Shown here: positions 1 to 4,947 of the stretch, in pieces | Numbering within the stretch: position 1 is the stretch's first letter | Layout: each line of letters starts with the position of its first letter | Assembly: GCA_039820425.1 (NCBI GenBank) | Contig: JBCBQD010000278.1 | Span: 1-7,214 of the forward strand | Source of the DNA: SIO4C1 sp039820425 | GTDB taxonomy: Bacteria; Cyanobacteriota; Cyanobacteriia; Phormidesmidales; Phormidesmidaceae | DNA: 7,214 nt | Direction: 5' to 3' | The notes under the pieces: model-generated | The model's input: only the letters and a program-made list of their open reading frames with translations | What the model was told of the DNA's origin: nothing | Database searches by the model: none | Program-made: the position numbers and the translations under genes

Positions 1-29
1 CAAAATCCAGAGCCATAGTCTGGATTTTG
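1..29. repeat. Fold-back inverted repeat at the contig end (probable artefact)
   Basis: Bases 1-11 (CAAAATCCAGA) are the exact reverse complement of 19-29 (TCTGGATTTTG), with a 7-base loop GCCATAG between them. Read on the minus strand, 18-1 is CTATGGCTCTGGATTTTG, which encodes Y-G-S-G-F. That is what the deacetylase should have just before CIFND. So the first 18 bases appear to be the gene's own sequence copied in reverse orientation, as happens in fold-back chimeras at contig ends. A genuine inversion is possible but less likely. Confidence 0.75.
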
Positions 30-552
30 TATTTTTAATGACCTTGCGATCGCAACCCGAGTCCTCCAGCACCAGGGGCTCATCCAAAAGCTCTTAATCG
101 TCGATCTAGATGTGCATCAGGGTGATGGCACCGCCTTGATTTTTCAATCTGAGCCCAGCGTCTTCACCTTCTCAATGCACTGCGCCGTTAACTTTCCGGG
201 GCGTAAGCAAACCAGCGATTTAGATGTGCCCCTGGCAGCGGGCACCGAAGACGAAGCTTATCTGAGGACACTGCAGCATCACCTGCCCGACGTACTGGCC
301 CACGTCAGACCCGACTTAGTCCTTTATGACGCCGGGGCGGACCCTCACAAAGACGATCGTCTGGGCAAGCTGGCCATGACCAACACCGGTCTATTCCAAC
401 GCGATCGCTACGTCCTGGCTACCTGCACCCAAGCAGGCTACCCGGTCGCCTGCGTCATTGGCGGCGGCTATGGTAGCGACATGAACGCCCTGATTTATCG
501 CCACTCGCTCCTGCATCGGGCAGCGACTGAAATATTTAGGATGATCCAATGA
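19..552 (+). CDS. Histone deacetylase / AcuC-family Zn-dependent deacetylase, 5'-truncated
   Basis: This is the C-terminal 177 residues of an arginase-fold, zinc-dependent deacetylase; family members are usually about 300 residues, so roughly 40% is missing. The frame is open from SGFCIFNDLAIA at base 19. Family landmarks follow in order: DLDVHQGDGT (metal-binding Asp and His), YDAGADPHKDDRLGKL (third metal-binding Asp) and the GGGY glycine loop with the catalytic Tyr near the C-terminus. The DPHxDDRLG form and the ending fit the class IV (HDAC11-like) bacterial branch common in cyanobacteria. Such enzymes remove acyl groups from amines, from lysine side chains to small acetylated amines; the substrate here is unknown. 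An internal ATG at 112 is not the start, because conserved sequence precedes it. The in-frame TAG at 16-18 lies in an inverted, probably artefactual, 18-bp end and should not be read as a nonsense mutation. Family assignment is firm; substrate is not. Confidence 0.9.
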   Translation, partial: SGFCIFNDLAIATRVLQHQGLIQKLLIVDLDVHQGDGTALIFQSEPSVFTFSMHCAVNFPGRKQTSDLDVPLAAGTEDEAYLRTLQHHLPDVLAHVRPDLVLYDAGADPHKDDRLGKLAMTNTGLFQRDRYVLATCTQAGYPVACVIGGGYGSDMNALIYRHSLLHRAATEIFRMIQ

Positions 553-563
553 TGTCTGTAAAT

Positions 564-620
564 ATCGTCATAGTCCAGATACTCCTCCAGCGTCATGGGT
601 TTATTATTTGCGACTGTTAT
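564..620 (-). pseudogene. Decayed N-terminal fragment of a Uma2-family (DUF820) nuclease-like gene
   Basis: On the minus strand, 620-564 reads ITVANNKPMTLEEYLDYDD. This matches my memory of the typical start of cyanobacterial Uma2 proteins (M-x-V-x-x-NKPMTLEEYL-x-YDDGT). The expected initiator is ATA here instead of ATG. After YDD the frame continues as IYRHHWI instead of the expected G-T-D-x-R-Y-E-L-V-D-G core, and then runs into the deacetylase gene. Only about 19 codons remain, so this is a broken remnant, not a gene. Uma2 is a PD-(D/E)XK-like family found in many copies in cyanobacterial genomes. Recognition rests on a short stretch, hence moderate confidence. Confidence 0.45.
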
Positions 621-743
621 AGAAATCCGCCAAGGGTCTGATTAGTAGCTTCAGCATAACGTGCCCTTCCACCGAGCACAGCTTACTCGTCAGCGCAGCG
701 TACTCACCCATCAAACCCAAATATTGAACATTGGCAGACTATC

Positions 744-782
744 AGTTTTTAAGTGCTAAGTTTTTAAGTGCTAAGTTTTTAA
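744..782. repeat. 15-bp direct tandem repeat, 2.6 copies
   Basis: The unit AGTTTTTAAGTGCTA occurs perfectly at 744-758 and 759-773, followed by a partial copy AGTTTTTAA at 774-782. It ends 27 bases before the trhO start codon, within its presumed leader or promoter. Repeat slippage could change promoter spacing; no function is demonstrated. Confidence 0.85.
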
Positions 783-809
783 AGCATTCCTATTTCATCT
801 CCTGGGTCA

Positions 810-1700
810 ATGAATTGGCTGATTGTCACCTTTTATAAATTTGTCACCCTAGACGACTGTGAGACGCTGCGGTCATCATTGATTGAGCGCTGCCAGATGT
901 TAGATATTAAGGGCACAATTTTACTGGCGACTGAGGGCATCAACGCTACGATTGCTGGGCAGTCAGACAACATCCATACCCTTTTAGCCGAGCTAAAGCA
1001 GGACAAGCGGCTAGCCAACTTAACCCACAAAGCATCATGGGTCGGCCAAGCACCGTTTGAGCGAATGAAGGTCAAAGTCAAGCAGGAGATTGTCACCTTT
1101 GGCCATCCGCAGATTAACCCCAATCAGCAGGTCGGTACTTATGTTTCACCACAGGATTGGAACGGGGTGATCAGCGACCCAGACGTCGTCGTGATCGACA
1201 CTCGAAATCACTATGAAGTCAGTATCGGCACCTTTGCTGGGGCCACAGATCCTCAAACCCGTTCCTTTCGAGAATTTCCAGACTATGCCCAACAGCACCT
1301 TGACCCCCAAAAGCACAAAAAGGTCGCCATGTTTTGCACCGGCGGCATTCGCTGTGAAAAAGCCTCGTCCTACTTACTCAGTCAGGGGTTTGAGCAGGTA
1401 TATCATCTCCAAGGCGGCATCTTGAAATACCTTGAAGCAGTGCCCTCTGACAACAGCCTCTGGCAAGGAGAATGCTTTGTCTTTGACGAACGAGTCGCCG
1501 TGCAGCACGGCTTGGCCCCTGGCACCTACGACCTATGTCGCGGCTGTGGTCACCCAATTTCAGACGAGGATAAAGCTTCTCTTCAATTTGAAGCCGGGGT
1601 GTCTTGCCCCCACTGCTATCGAGATCTAACGCCAGAGAAACAGGCTCGCCTGCGCCAAAAAGAACGGCAGTCTAACCCTTGCCCACACCCAGATTCATAG
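810..1700 (+). CDS. trhO: tRNA uridine(34) hydroxylase TrhO (YceA/UPF0176, rhodanese-like)
   Basis: TrhO uses molecular oxygen to hydroxylate wobble uridine 34 to 5-hydroxyuridine, the first step towards the cmo5U/mo5U family of anticodon modifications; it acts in the cytoplasm. The 296-residue protein has the full domain order. An N-terminal UPF0176 domain covers about 1-95 (KGTILLATEGINATIAG at 34-50). A rhodanese domain covers about 105-215 with the active-site loop CTGGIRCEKA, Cys176 being the equivalent of the essential cysteine. A C-terminal segment has two CxxC pairs (Cys243/246 and Cys266/269), suggesting a small zinc-binding knuckle. VFDERVAV at 224-231 is also a family signature. 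The ATG at 810 gives the normal N-terminus; no clear Shine-Dalgarno precedes it. The gene stands alone, after a repeat-bearing spacer, and its last codons overlap the convergent methyltransferase gene. Length is slightly below E. coli YceA, which has a longer C-terminus. Confidence 0.95.
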   Translation: MNWLIVTFYKFVTLDDCETLRSSLIERCQMLDIKGTILLATEGINATIAGQSDNIHTLLAELKQDKRLANLTHKASWVGQAPFERMKVKVKQEIVTFGHPQINPNQQVGTYVSPQDWNGVISDPDVVVIDTRNHYEVSIGTFAGATDPQTRSFREFPDYAQQHLDPQKHKKVAMFCTGGIRCEKASSYLLSQGFEQVYHLQGGILKYLEAVPSDNSLWQGECFVFDERVAVQHGLAPGTYDLCRGCGHPISDEDKASLQFEAGVSCPHCYRDLTPEKQARLRQKERQSNPCPHPDS

Positions 1701-2363
1701 AGATTTTTTAACCGCCAGGGTAAGCCCATCCGCAATGGGCAAAAGGCTCAGGCTCACGCGGGTATCTTGATAGATTTTCTCGTTCAGGGCTCGAATCCGC
1801 TGAGTACGGTTGTCTTGGACCGTCGGATCGGCTACTCGCCCTGACCACAGCACATTGTCGATGGTGATCAGGCCACCGGGACGCACCAGCTGAAGCGATT
1901 TTTCGTAATAGCTATCATAGCTACGCTTATCAGCATCGATAAACACAAAGTCAAAGCTTTCAACGTGGCCTTCTACCATGAGCTGATCGAGGGTTTCTAG
2001 AGCAGGCCCCAGGCGTAAGTCAATTTTGTGGGCTACCCCCGCCATCTGCCAGTAGCGCTGGGCAATGGCGGTATAGTCTGCGCTGACATCACAGGCAATC
2101 ACCTGGCCATCGTCTGGCAGCGCTAGCGCCACCGCTAGGGCACTATAGCCGGTGAATACCCCCAACTCCAAGGTTTTTTTAGCACCCATCAGCTGGACTA
2201 ACAAGGCCATCAGCTGCCCCTGCTCAGGGGAAATTTGCATCACGGCCATGGGGTGACTTGCCGTTTCTTGACGCAGCTGCTGCAGTACATCGACCTCACG
2301 CACGGAAACCGAACGTAGGTATTGATAGAGTCGATCGTCTAACGGTAGATTTCGAGTGCTCAC
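1695..2363 (-). CDS. Class I SAM-dependent O-methyltransferase (CCoAOMT-like, family 3)
   Basis: This is a 222-residue cation-dependent O-methyltransferase resembling Synechocystis slr0095 (SynOMT) and plant caffeoyl-CoA O-methyltransferases, which methylate a hydroxyl of catechol-type compounds. The SAM-binding motif I is LELGVFTGYSALA at 65-77, with CDVSADYTAIAQRYW at 91-105 as the next strand and helix. The divalent-metal ligands expected in this family are present: Asp143 in FIDADK and Asp169-Asn170 in TIDNVLW. MQISPEQGQ near residue 42 is a typical N-terminal family block. The start is GTG at 2363 (reverse complement of CAC); no ATG lies upstream in frame, and the next Met (residue 39) would remove conserved sequence. 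A G-rich tandem repeat occupies the place of a ribosome binding site. The 3' end overlaps trhO by 6 bp. The natural substrate is unknown; phenolic or catechol compounds are an inference from homologues. Confidence 0.93.
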   Translation of the reverse strand: MSTRNLPLDDRLYQYLRSVSVREVDVLQQLRQETASHPMAVMQISPEQGQLMALLVQLMGAKKTLELGVFTGYSALAVALALPDDGQVIACDVSADYTAIAQRYWQMAGVAHKIDLRLGPALETLDQLMVEGHVESFDFVFIDADKRSYDSYYEKSLQLVRPGGLITIDNVLWSGRVADPTVQDNRTQRIRALNEKIYQDTRVSLSLLPIADGLTLAVKKSL

Positions 2364-2398
2364 GGGCGGAGTGGGGGGAGTGGGGGGAGTGGGGGAGT
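2364..2398. repeat. G-rich 9-bp tandem repeat (GTGGGGGGA), possible G-quadruplex
   Basis: GTGGGGGGA occurs at 2371-2379 and 2380-2388 and as an 8-bp variant at 2389-2396, preceded by a degenerate GGGCGGA. Four G-tracts of at least three (2364-2366, 2373-2378, 2382-2387, 2391-2395) separated by short loops meet the usual G-quadruplex pattern on the plus strand. The array abuts the GTG start of the O-methyltransferase gene, so its leader would be C-rich and lack a Shine-Dalgarno. Confidence 0.8.
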
Positions 2399-2445
2399 AT
2401 TTGCTACCCTGAAGTCATATCGGTGCGGATTGGTGCACAAAGACT

Positions 2446-2637
2446 ATGACAAGACATCGAATTATTCAACTCTCTGCCTGGTTAGGCTGGCTGGTTGAGG
2501 TGAGCCAGTTAGATAGCCAGGGCTACCAGTGTTGGGTCGTAAACCCTGACTTAGACGTTTTGAGCGATGGAGCTGTCTATCAAACCAGTAGCGCCGCCAT
2601 GTCAGCAGGCCGACAGTTTATTGAGCGCCATCGCTAG
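2446..2637 (+). CDS. Small hypothetical protein, 63 residues
   Basis: A short open frame that I do not assign to a named family. It reads as a soluble, aromatic-rich protein: AWLGWLVEVSQ at 11-21, then GYQCWVV at 26-32, NPDLDVLSDGAVY and an alanine/serine-rich stretch ending SAGRQFIERHR. The pattern of short beta strands (WLVEV, QCWVV) followed by an asparagine/aspartate turn and a C-terminal helix suggests one compact alpha/beta domain. Composition is protein-like and the frame sits in its own space between a divergent and a convergent neighbour, which supports a real gene. It resembles small conserved hypothetical proteins I associate with cyanobacteria, but from memory only. No Shine-Dalgarno is visible before the ATG. 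No signal peptide or membrane helix. Confidence 0.65.
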   Translation: MTRHRIIQLSAWLGWLVEVSQLDSQGYQCWVVNPDLDVLSDGAVYQTSSAAMSAGRQFIERHR

Positions 2638-2684
2638 GCCTCGCCCAAAATTAGACTTCCCTACCTCCCCATATTTTCAAATCT

Positions 2685-3239
2685 TTATCGACACAAAACC
2701 TGTCGCATTGTTCTCATATTGCCGGGCAAATCCTGCCGCATCGCTTCTTCGATCAAGAAGCTAGGGGCTGGAATCAACGGTGTTGCCTTGACAGAGTAAG
2801 TCAATAAAGTGCCTTGCTGAAAATCTTCAAGCACTAAGTCGGCGGCAAAGTCGGCAAAATTGCCCCGCTCCAGCCGAAACTGGATGCACTGATTCATGAT
2901 TTCAATCACTTTCAGATGGACTTCGACCTGGGCCGTAAACATTAAAAACGCTTTGCGGGCCACCTGGTAAAGACGACGGGTCACTTTTTTGGAGTGGGTT
3001 GCCTCTAGCACCTGGTCCAGCACCTGGGAATGGGTAATGTCTGGAAAGTAGTGGACCCAGCGACTATAGTCCGTCAGCTGAGCCCAAATTTGCGATCGCA
3101 CCATCGGCAGATACATTTGGGCGGTTACCGCTGCCCCTGTCCTCGTGTGTGGGCGGGTTGAGAGTAAAACATCGCCCTGAAGCAATGCTTGATCTTGGGA
3201 GTTAAGTCCCGACTGATGGATGAATGGAGGTTGCGGCAT
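2685..3239 (-). CDS. SRPBCC (START/Bet v1-like, polyketide cyclase/dehydrase-type) family protein
   Basis: A 184-residue protein with the layout of the SRPBCC fold, a helix-grip domain with a deep hydrophobic pocket for lipids or other apolar ligands. About 35 variable residues precede the domain. It opens with the strand AAVTAQMYLPMVRSQIWAQLTDYSRWVHYFPDI (36-68), the hallmark 'W-x-x-L-x-D-Y-x-x-W-x-x-x-x-P' block. Strands follow at 84-120 (VTRRLYQVARKAFLMFTAQV, then VHLKVIEI) and a LLTYSVKATPLIPAPSFLIEE region at 145-165, leading into the long C-terminal helix that closes the pocket. No signal peptide or membrane helix, so probably cytoplasmic or thylakoid-peripheral. Cyanobacteria carry several such proteins of unknown ligand. 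The gene is single, convergent with the 63-residue gene (47 bp apart). The ATG at 3239 is the only sensible start; an upstream Shine-Dalgarno is not apparent. Confidence 0.82.
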   Translation of the reverse strand: MPQPPFIHQSGLNSQDQALLQGDVLLSTRPHTRTGAAVTAQMYLPMVRSQIWAQLTDYSRWVHYFPDITHSQVLDQVLEATHSKKVTRRLYQVARKAFLMFTAQVEVHLKVIEIMNQCIQFRLERGNFADFAADLVLEDFQQGTLLTYSVKATPLIPAPSFLIEEAMRQDLPGNMRTMRQVLCR

Positions 3240-3325
3240 TGGCGCTTGTTACTCTGTAGAGATAATCAAGGTGTCATCAGAATATGTGAGCTCCAAATAT
3301 GGAGATCAGATTTATGAGGTCGGCT

Positions 3326-3353
3326 TTGACAGGCTAACCCTGTGCCATTATCG
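3326..3353 (+). promoter_or_regulatory. Possible sigma-70-type promoter
   Basis: A perfect -35 hexamer TTGACA lies at 3326-3331. A weak -10 candidate TTATCG follows at 3348-3353 with a 16-base spacer; the better-looking CATTAT at 3346-3351 would need a 14-base spacer. It would serve the small membrane-protein gene at 3480. The -10 match is poor, so this is tentative. The rest of the spacer 3240-3479 shows only a short inverted repeat (CTCCA-AATA-TGGAG, 3291-3304). Confidence 0.25.
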
Positions 3354-3479
3354 ATTAAAACTTGTGAAGTTCGTATCAAGCATCCGCAAAGAAACGGAAA
3401 GCCCCCGCATAAGTGCTGAGATACGAGCTAAAACTTATACCTAATATTCCCGAACCCGTTCTCCAGATCTAACCCAGCC

Positions 3480-3665
3480 ATGGCCAATCGATTTCGCATA
3501 AAGCCTGCCACACAGTTTTTTTGGACCCTAATCGGCATCACGACTGCCGTCTGGTTAATGCGGGGTCTTGGGCTGTTAACTTTTTTACCCGGCATTATTA
3601 TCTGGCTGCTGATTATCCTGTGTTTTGCGGTAGGTATTGTGAATAGTTTTCGGTGGACGCGCTAG
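3480..3665 (+). CDS. Small two-helix membrane protein, 61 residues
   Basis: A short protein dominated by hydrophobic sequence: a basic N-terminus (RFRIKPA), a first membrane segment at about 12-34 (TQFFWTLIGITTAVWLMRGLGLL), a Leu-Pro-Gly turn (LPGI at 36-39), a second segment at about 38-55 (IIIWLLIILCFAVGIVNS) and a basic tail (FRWTR). The charge pattern suggests both ends on the cytoplasmic side, an N-in/C-in hairpin. I recognise it only as the sort of small conserved-looking membrane protein seen in cyanobacteria; function unknown. The codon frame is clean, the ATG at 3480 is the natural start, and the gene is followed immediately by a large inverted repeat. No Shine-Dalgarno is visible. 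Confidence 0.7.
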   Translation: MANRFRIKPATQFFWTLIGITTAVWLMRGLGLLTFLPGIIIWLLIILCFAVGIVNSFRWTR

Positions 3666-3666
3666 C

Positions 3667-3727
3667 TGGGTGAGTAGGTGAGTTCGCAGGGCGGGGGGGG
3701 GGGGCTGCGAACTCACCTACTCACCCA
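3667..3727. repeat. 23-bp perfect inverted repeat with poly-G loop between convergent genes
   Basis: The left arm 3667-3689 (TGGGTGAGTAGG, then TGAGTTCGCAG) and right arm 3705-3727 are perfect reverse complements. The 15-base loop at 3690-3704 ends in twelve consecutive Gs (3693-3704). The right arm runs on into an 8-bp tandem array, ACTCACCT/ACTCACCC/ACTCACCT at 3711-3734. The element starts just after the stop codon of the small membrane-protein gene and precedes the 3' end of the leftward YihY gene. It could act as a bidirectional transcription stop, though no U-tract follows on either strand. It could equally be a dispersed repeat element. Confidence 0.9.
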
Positions 3728-3766
3728 CTCACCTCCCCTAACCAAAATTTTGAGCTTGACGCAGCA

Positions 3767-4840
3767 CTAGCGTCGCCCTTTGCGTCTGAGCGTAGATTTT
3801 TCTAAACTCGGTCGCCGATCGCGCTGACTACGGACCTCCATAGCCTCGCCAATCGTGACATTCAGCTGATTACCAATCAGCATCACCAGAGACGTCAAAA
3901 ATAGCCACAACAGCAAAATAATCACGGTACCAACGGCCCCGTAAACTCGATTGTAATTACCAAAATGGCTTACATAGAGCCGAAACAGGCCAGAAATCAG
4001 CGCCCAGGACAGGGCCGCCAAGATTGCCCCCGGCACAATTGGCCTACCTCGACTCCAGCAGCTCGGCCCAAATCGATAGACAAAGGCAAAGGCAGCAGAG
4101 ACCATCCCTAAGGCCAGGGGCCAGCTAAACAATCGCCAGATGGTTAGCACCCATTGCTCTACCGTTTCACTGCTCTGACTCGCCAGCATCCGCACCCCTA
4201 AATCACTGACAAACACCAGGCTAGATGCCAGCATCAACAGCATAATTGTCCCCACGGTCAACCCCACCGACACCAGCCTGGCTTTCCAAAACGGACGGCG
4301 GCGGACCGGGGGGATGCAATGAATCTGGTCCAGGGCTCGCATCGCTGCGCTCATCGCCCCTGAAGACGCTAGCAGTGAGATCAAAAAACTCACCGAAAAT
4401 AGCCCCCGGTTTTGACTGTTGCTAATATCCCCCGCAAAGTCTTGGATCAGCATCAGCACCTCCTGGGGTGCGATTTCGCTCAGCTGTACTGCCAGGTAGC
4501 TAAAAGTGTTATGCAGTGGCTCAAACAGCCCAATTGCCGTCAGCAGGGCCAAAATAGCTGGGAATAACCCCAGCATGGCATTGTAGGCCATTTCTGAGGC
4601 CAGGCTGGGCAGGCGCTGCTGGAGGGTCGCCCGCACCACCTCTCGAACGGTGAATAGATTAATGTGCAGTAAAAATCGAACAAAAGCAATTGGAGACAGG
4701 GCATACGAAATCCGTCGCAGGGGTGCTTGCCTGCAATAGGTCGTATACAGCGTTTGTCGCAAAGATGAACGTGGGGGCGGATTAATCAAAGGTCTCAGCC
4801 AGAGAAACACAGTTCCAAACACCGGTTGGCCAATCTTCAT
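3767..4840 (-). CDS. YihY/virulence factor BrkB family membrane protein (UPF0761)
   Basis: An integral membrane protein of 357 residues in the family once mis-annotated as ribonuclease BN; its true role is unknown (some members have been proposed as transporters or exporters). Family blocks are clear: LASEMAYNAMLGLFPAILALL at 80-100, the GAMSAAMRALDQIH block at 161-174, a GRPIVPGAILAALSWALISG region at 265-284, and the closing VYGAVGTVIILLLWLFLTSL to LIGNQLN at 299-327. About six membrane helices are visible (roughly 87-105, 147-165, 192-212, 235-255, 269-289, 302-324). The N-terminus carries about 60 extra residues before the domain, and the C-terminus is a basic, probably cytoplasmic tail (RSQRDRRP to RRKGRR). 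The ATG at 4840 is the only in-frame Met before the domain; an RNA hairpin lies eight bases upstream of it. It follows the MBOAT gene by 107 bp on the same strand. Confidence 0.9.
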   Translation of the reverse strand: MKIGQPVFGTVFLWLRPLINPPPRSSLRQTLYTTYCRQAPLRRISYALSPIAFVRFLLHINLFTVREVVRATLQQRLPSLASEMAYNAMLGLFPAILALLTAIGLFEPLHNTFSYLAVQLSEIAPQEVLMLIQDFAGDISNSQNRGLFSVSFLISLLASSGAMSAAMRALDQIHCIPPVRRRPFWKARLVSVGLTVGTIMLLMLASSLVFVSDLGVRMLASQSSETVEQWVLTIWRLFSWPLALGMVSAAFAFVYRFGPSCWSRGRPIVPGAILAALSWALISGLFRLYVSHFGNYNRVYGAVGTVIILLLWLFLTSLVMLIGNQLNVTIGEAMEVRSQRDRRPSLEKSTLRRKGRR

Positions 4841-4848
4841 AGATTTAA

Positions 4849-4868
4849 GTCGCCCACCCTGGGGCGAC
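4849..4868 (-). promoter_or_regulatory. Stem-loop directly upstream of the YihY start codon
   Basis: GTCGCCC (4849-4855) and GGGCGAC (4862-4868) are perfect arms around a six-base loop. On the minus strand the hairpin ends eight bases before the ATG at 4840, where a ribosome would bind, and it is followed by TTAAATCT. It may be a weak terminator for the upstream MBOAT transcript or a translational control element. The sequence does not decide between these. Confidence 0.45.
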
Positions 4869-4891
4869 CCGGTAGATGCGACACTGCCTCA

Positions 4892-4915
4892 GAGTACCCA
4901 ACCGAGTACTCAACC
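4892..4915. repeat. 12-bp direct tandem repeat, two copies
   Basis: GAGTACCCAACC at 4892-4903 is followed directly by GAGTACTCAACC at 4904-4915, differing at one base. It lies in the 107-bp spacer between the MBOAT and YihY genes, on the upstream side of the hairpin. It could be an operator-like pair or simply a short cyanobacterial tandem repeat. Confidence 0.7.
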
Positions 4916-4947
4916 TTTTGGGGGCCTTCTACCCAACTGTTTATATA

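Noticed and set aside
604..711. A 35-codon minus-strand frame starting MGEYAALTSK and ending YNSRK.
   Set aside because: Composition is protein-like, but it overlaps the Uma2 fragment in another frame, has no ribosome binding site and matches nothing I know. Too short to support.
553..809. Possible RNA gene or promoter in the spacer before trhO (TTGAAC at 724 or TTGGCA at 731 as a -35).
   Set aside because: No -10 hexamer sits at acceptable spacing and no tRNA-like or strongly folded structure is visible; only the Uma2 remnant and the tandem repeat can be supported.
2258..2449. A 63-codon plus-strand frame containing Gly-Glu-Trp repeats.
   Set aside because: It is produced by reading the G-rich tandem repeat and the antisense of the methyltransferase N-terminus.
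3220..3444. A 74-codon plus-strand frame across the spacer before the small membrane-protein gene.
   Set aside because: It begins inside the SRPBCC gene on the other strand, its composition is unlike a folded protein, and the region is better explained as a divergent regulatory spacer.
3667..3727. Interpretation of the large hairpin as a CRISPR repeat or miniature transposon.
   Set aside because: There is only one copy in the window, no spacer periodicity, and no evident target-site duplication beyond the tandem 8-mers.
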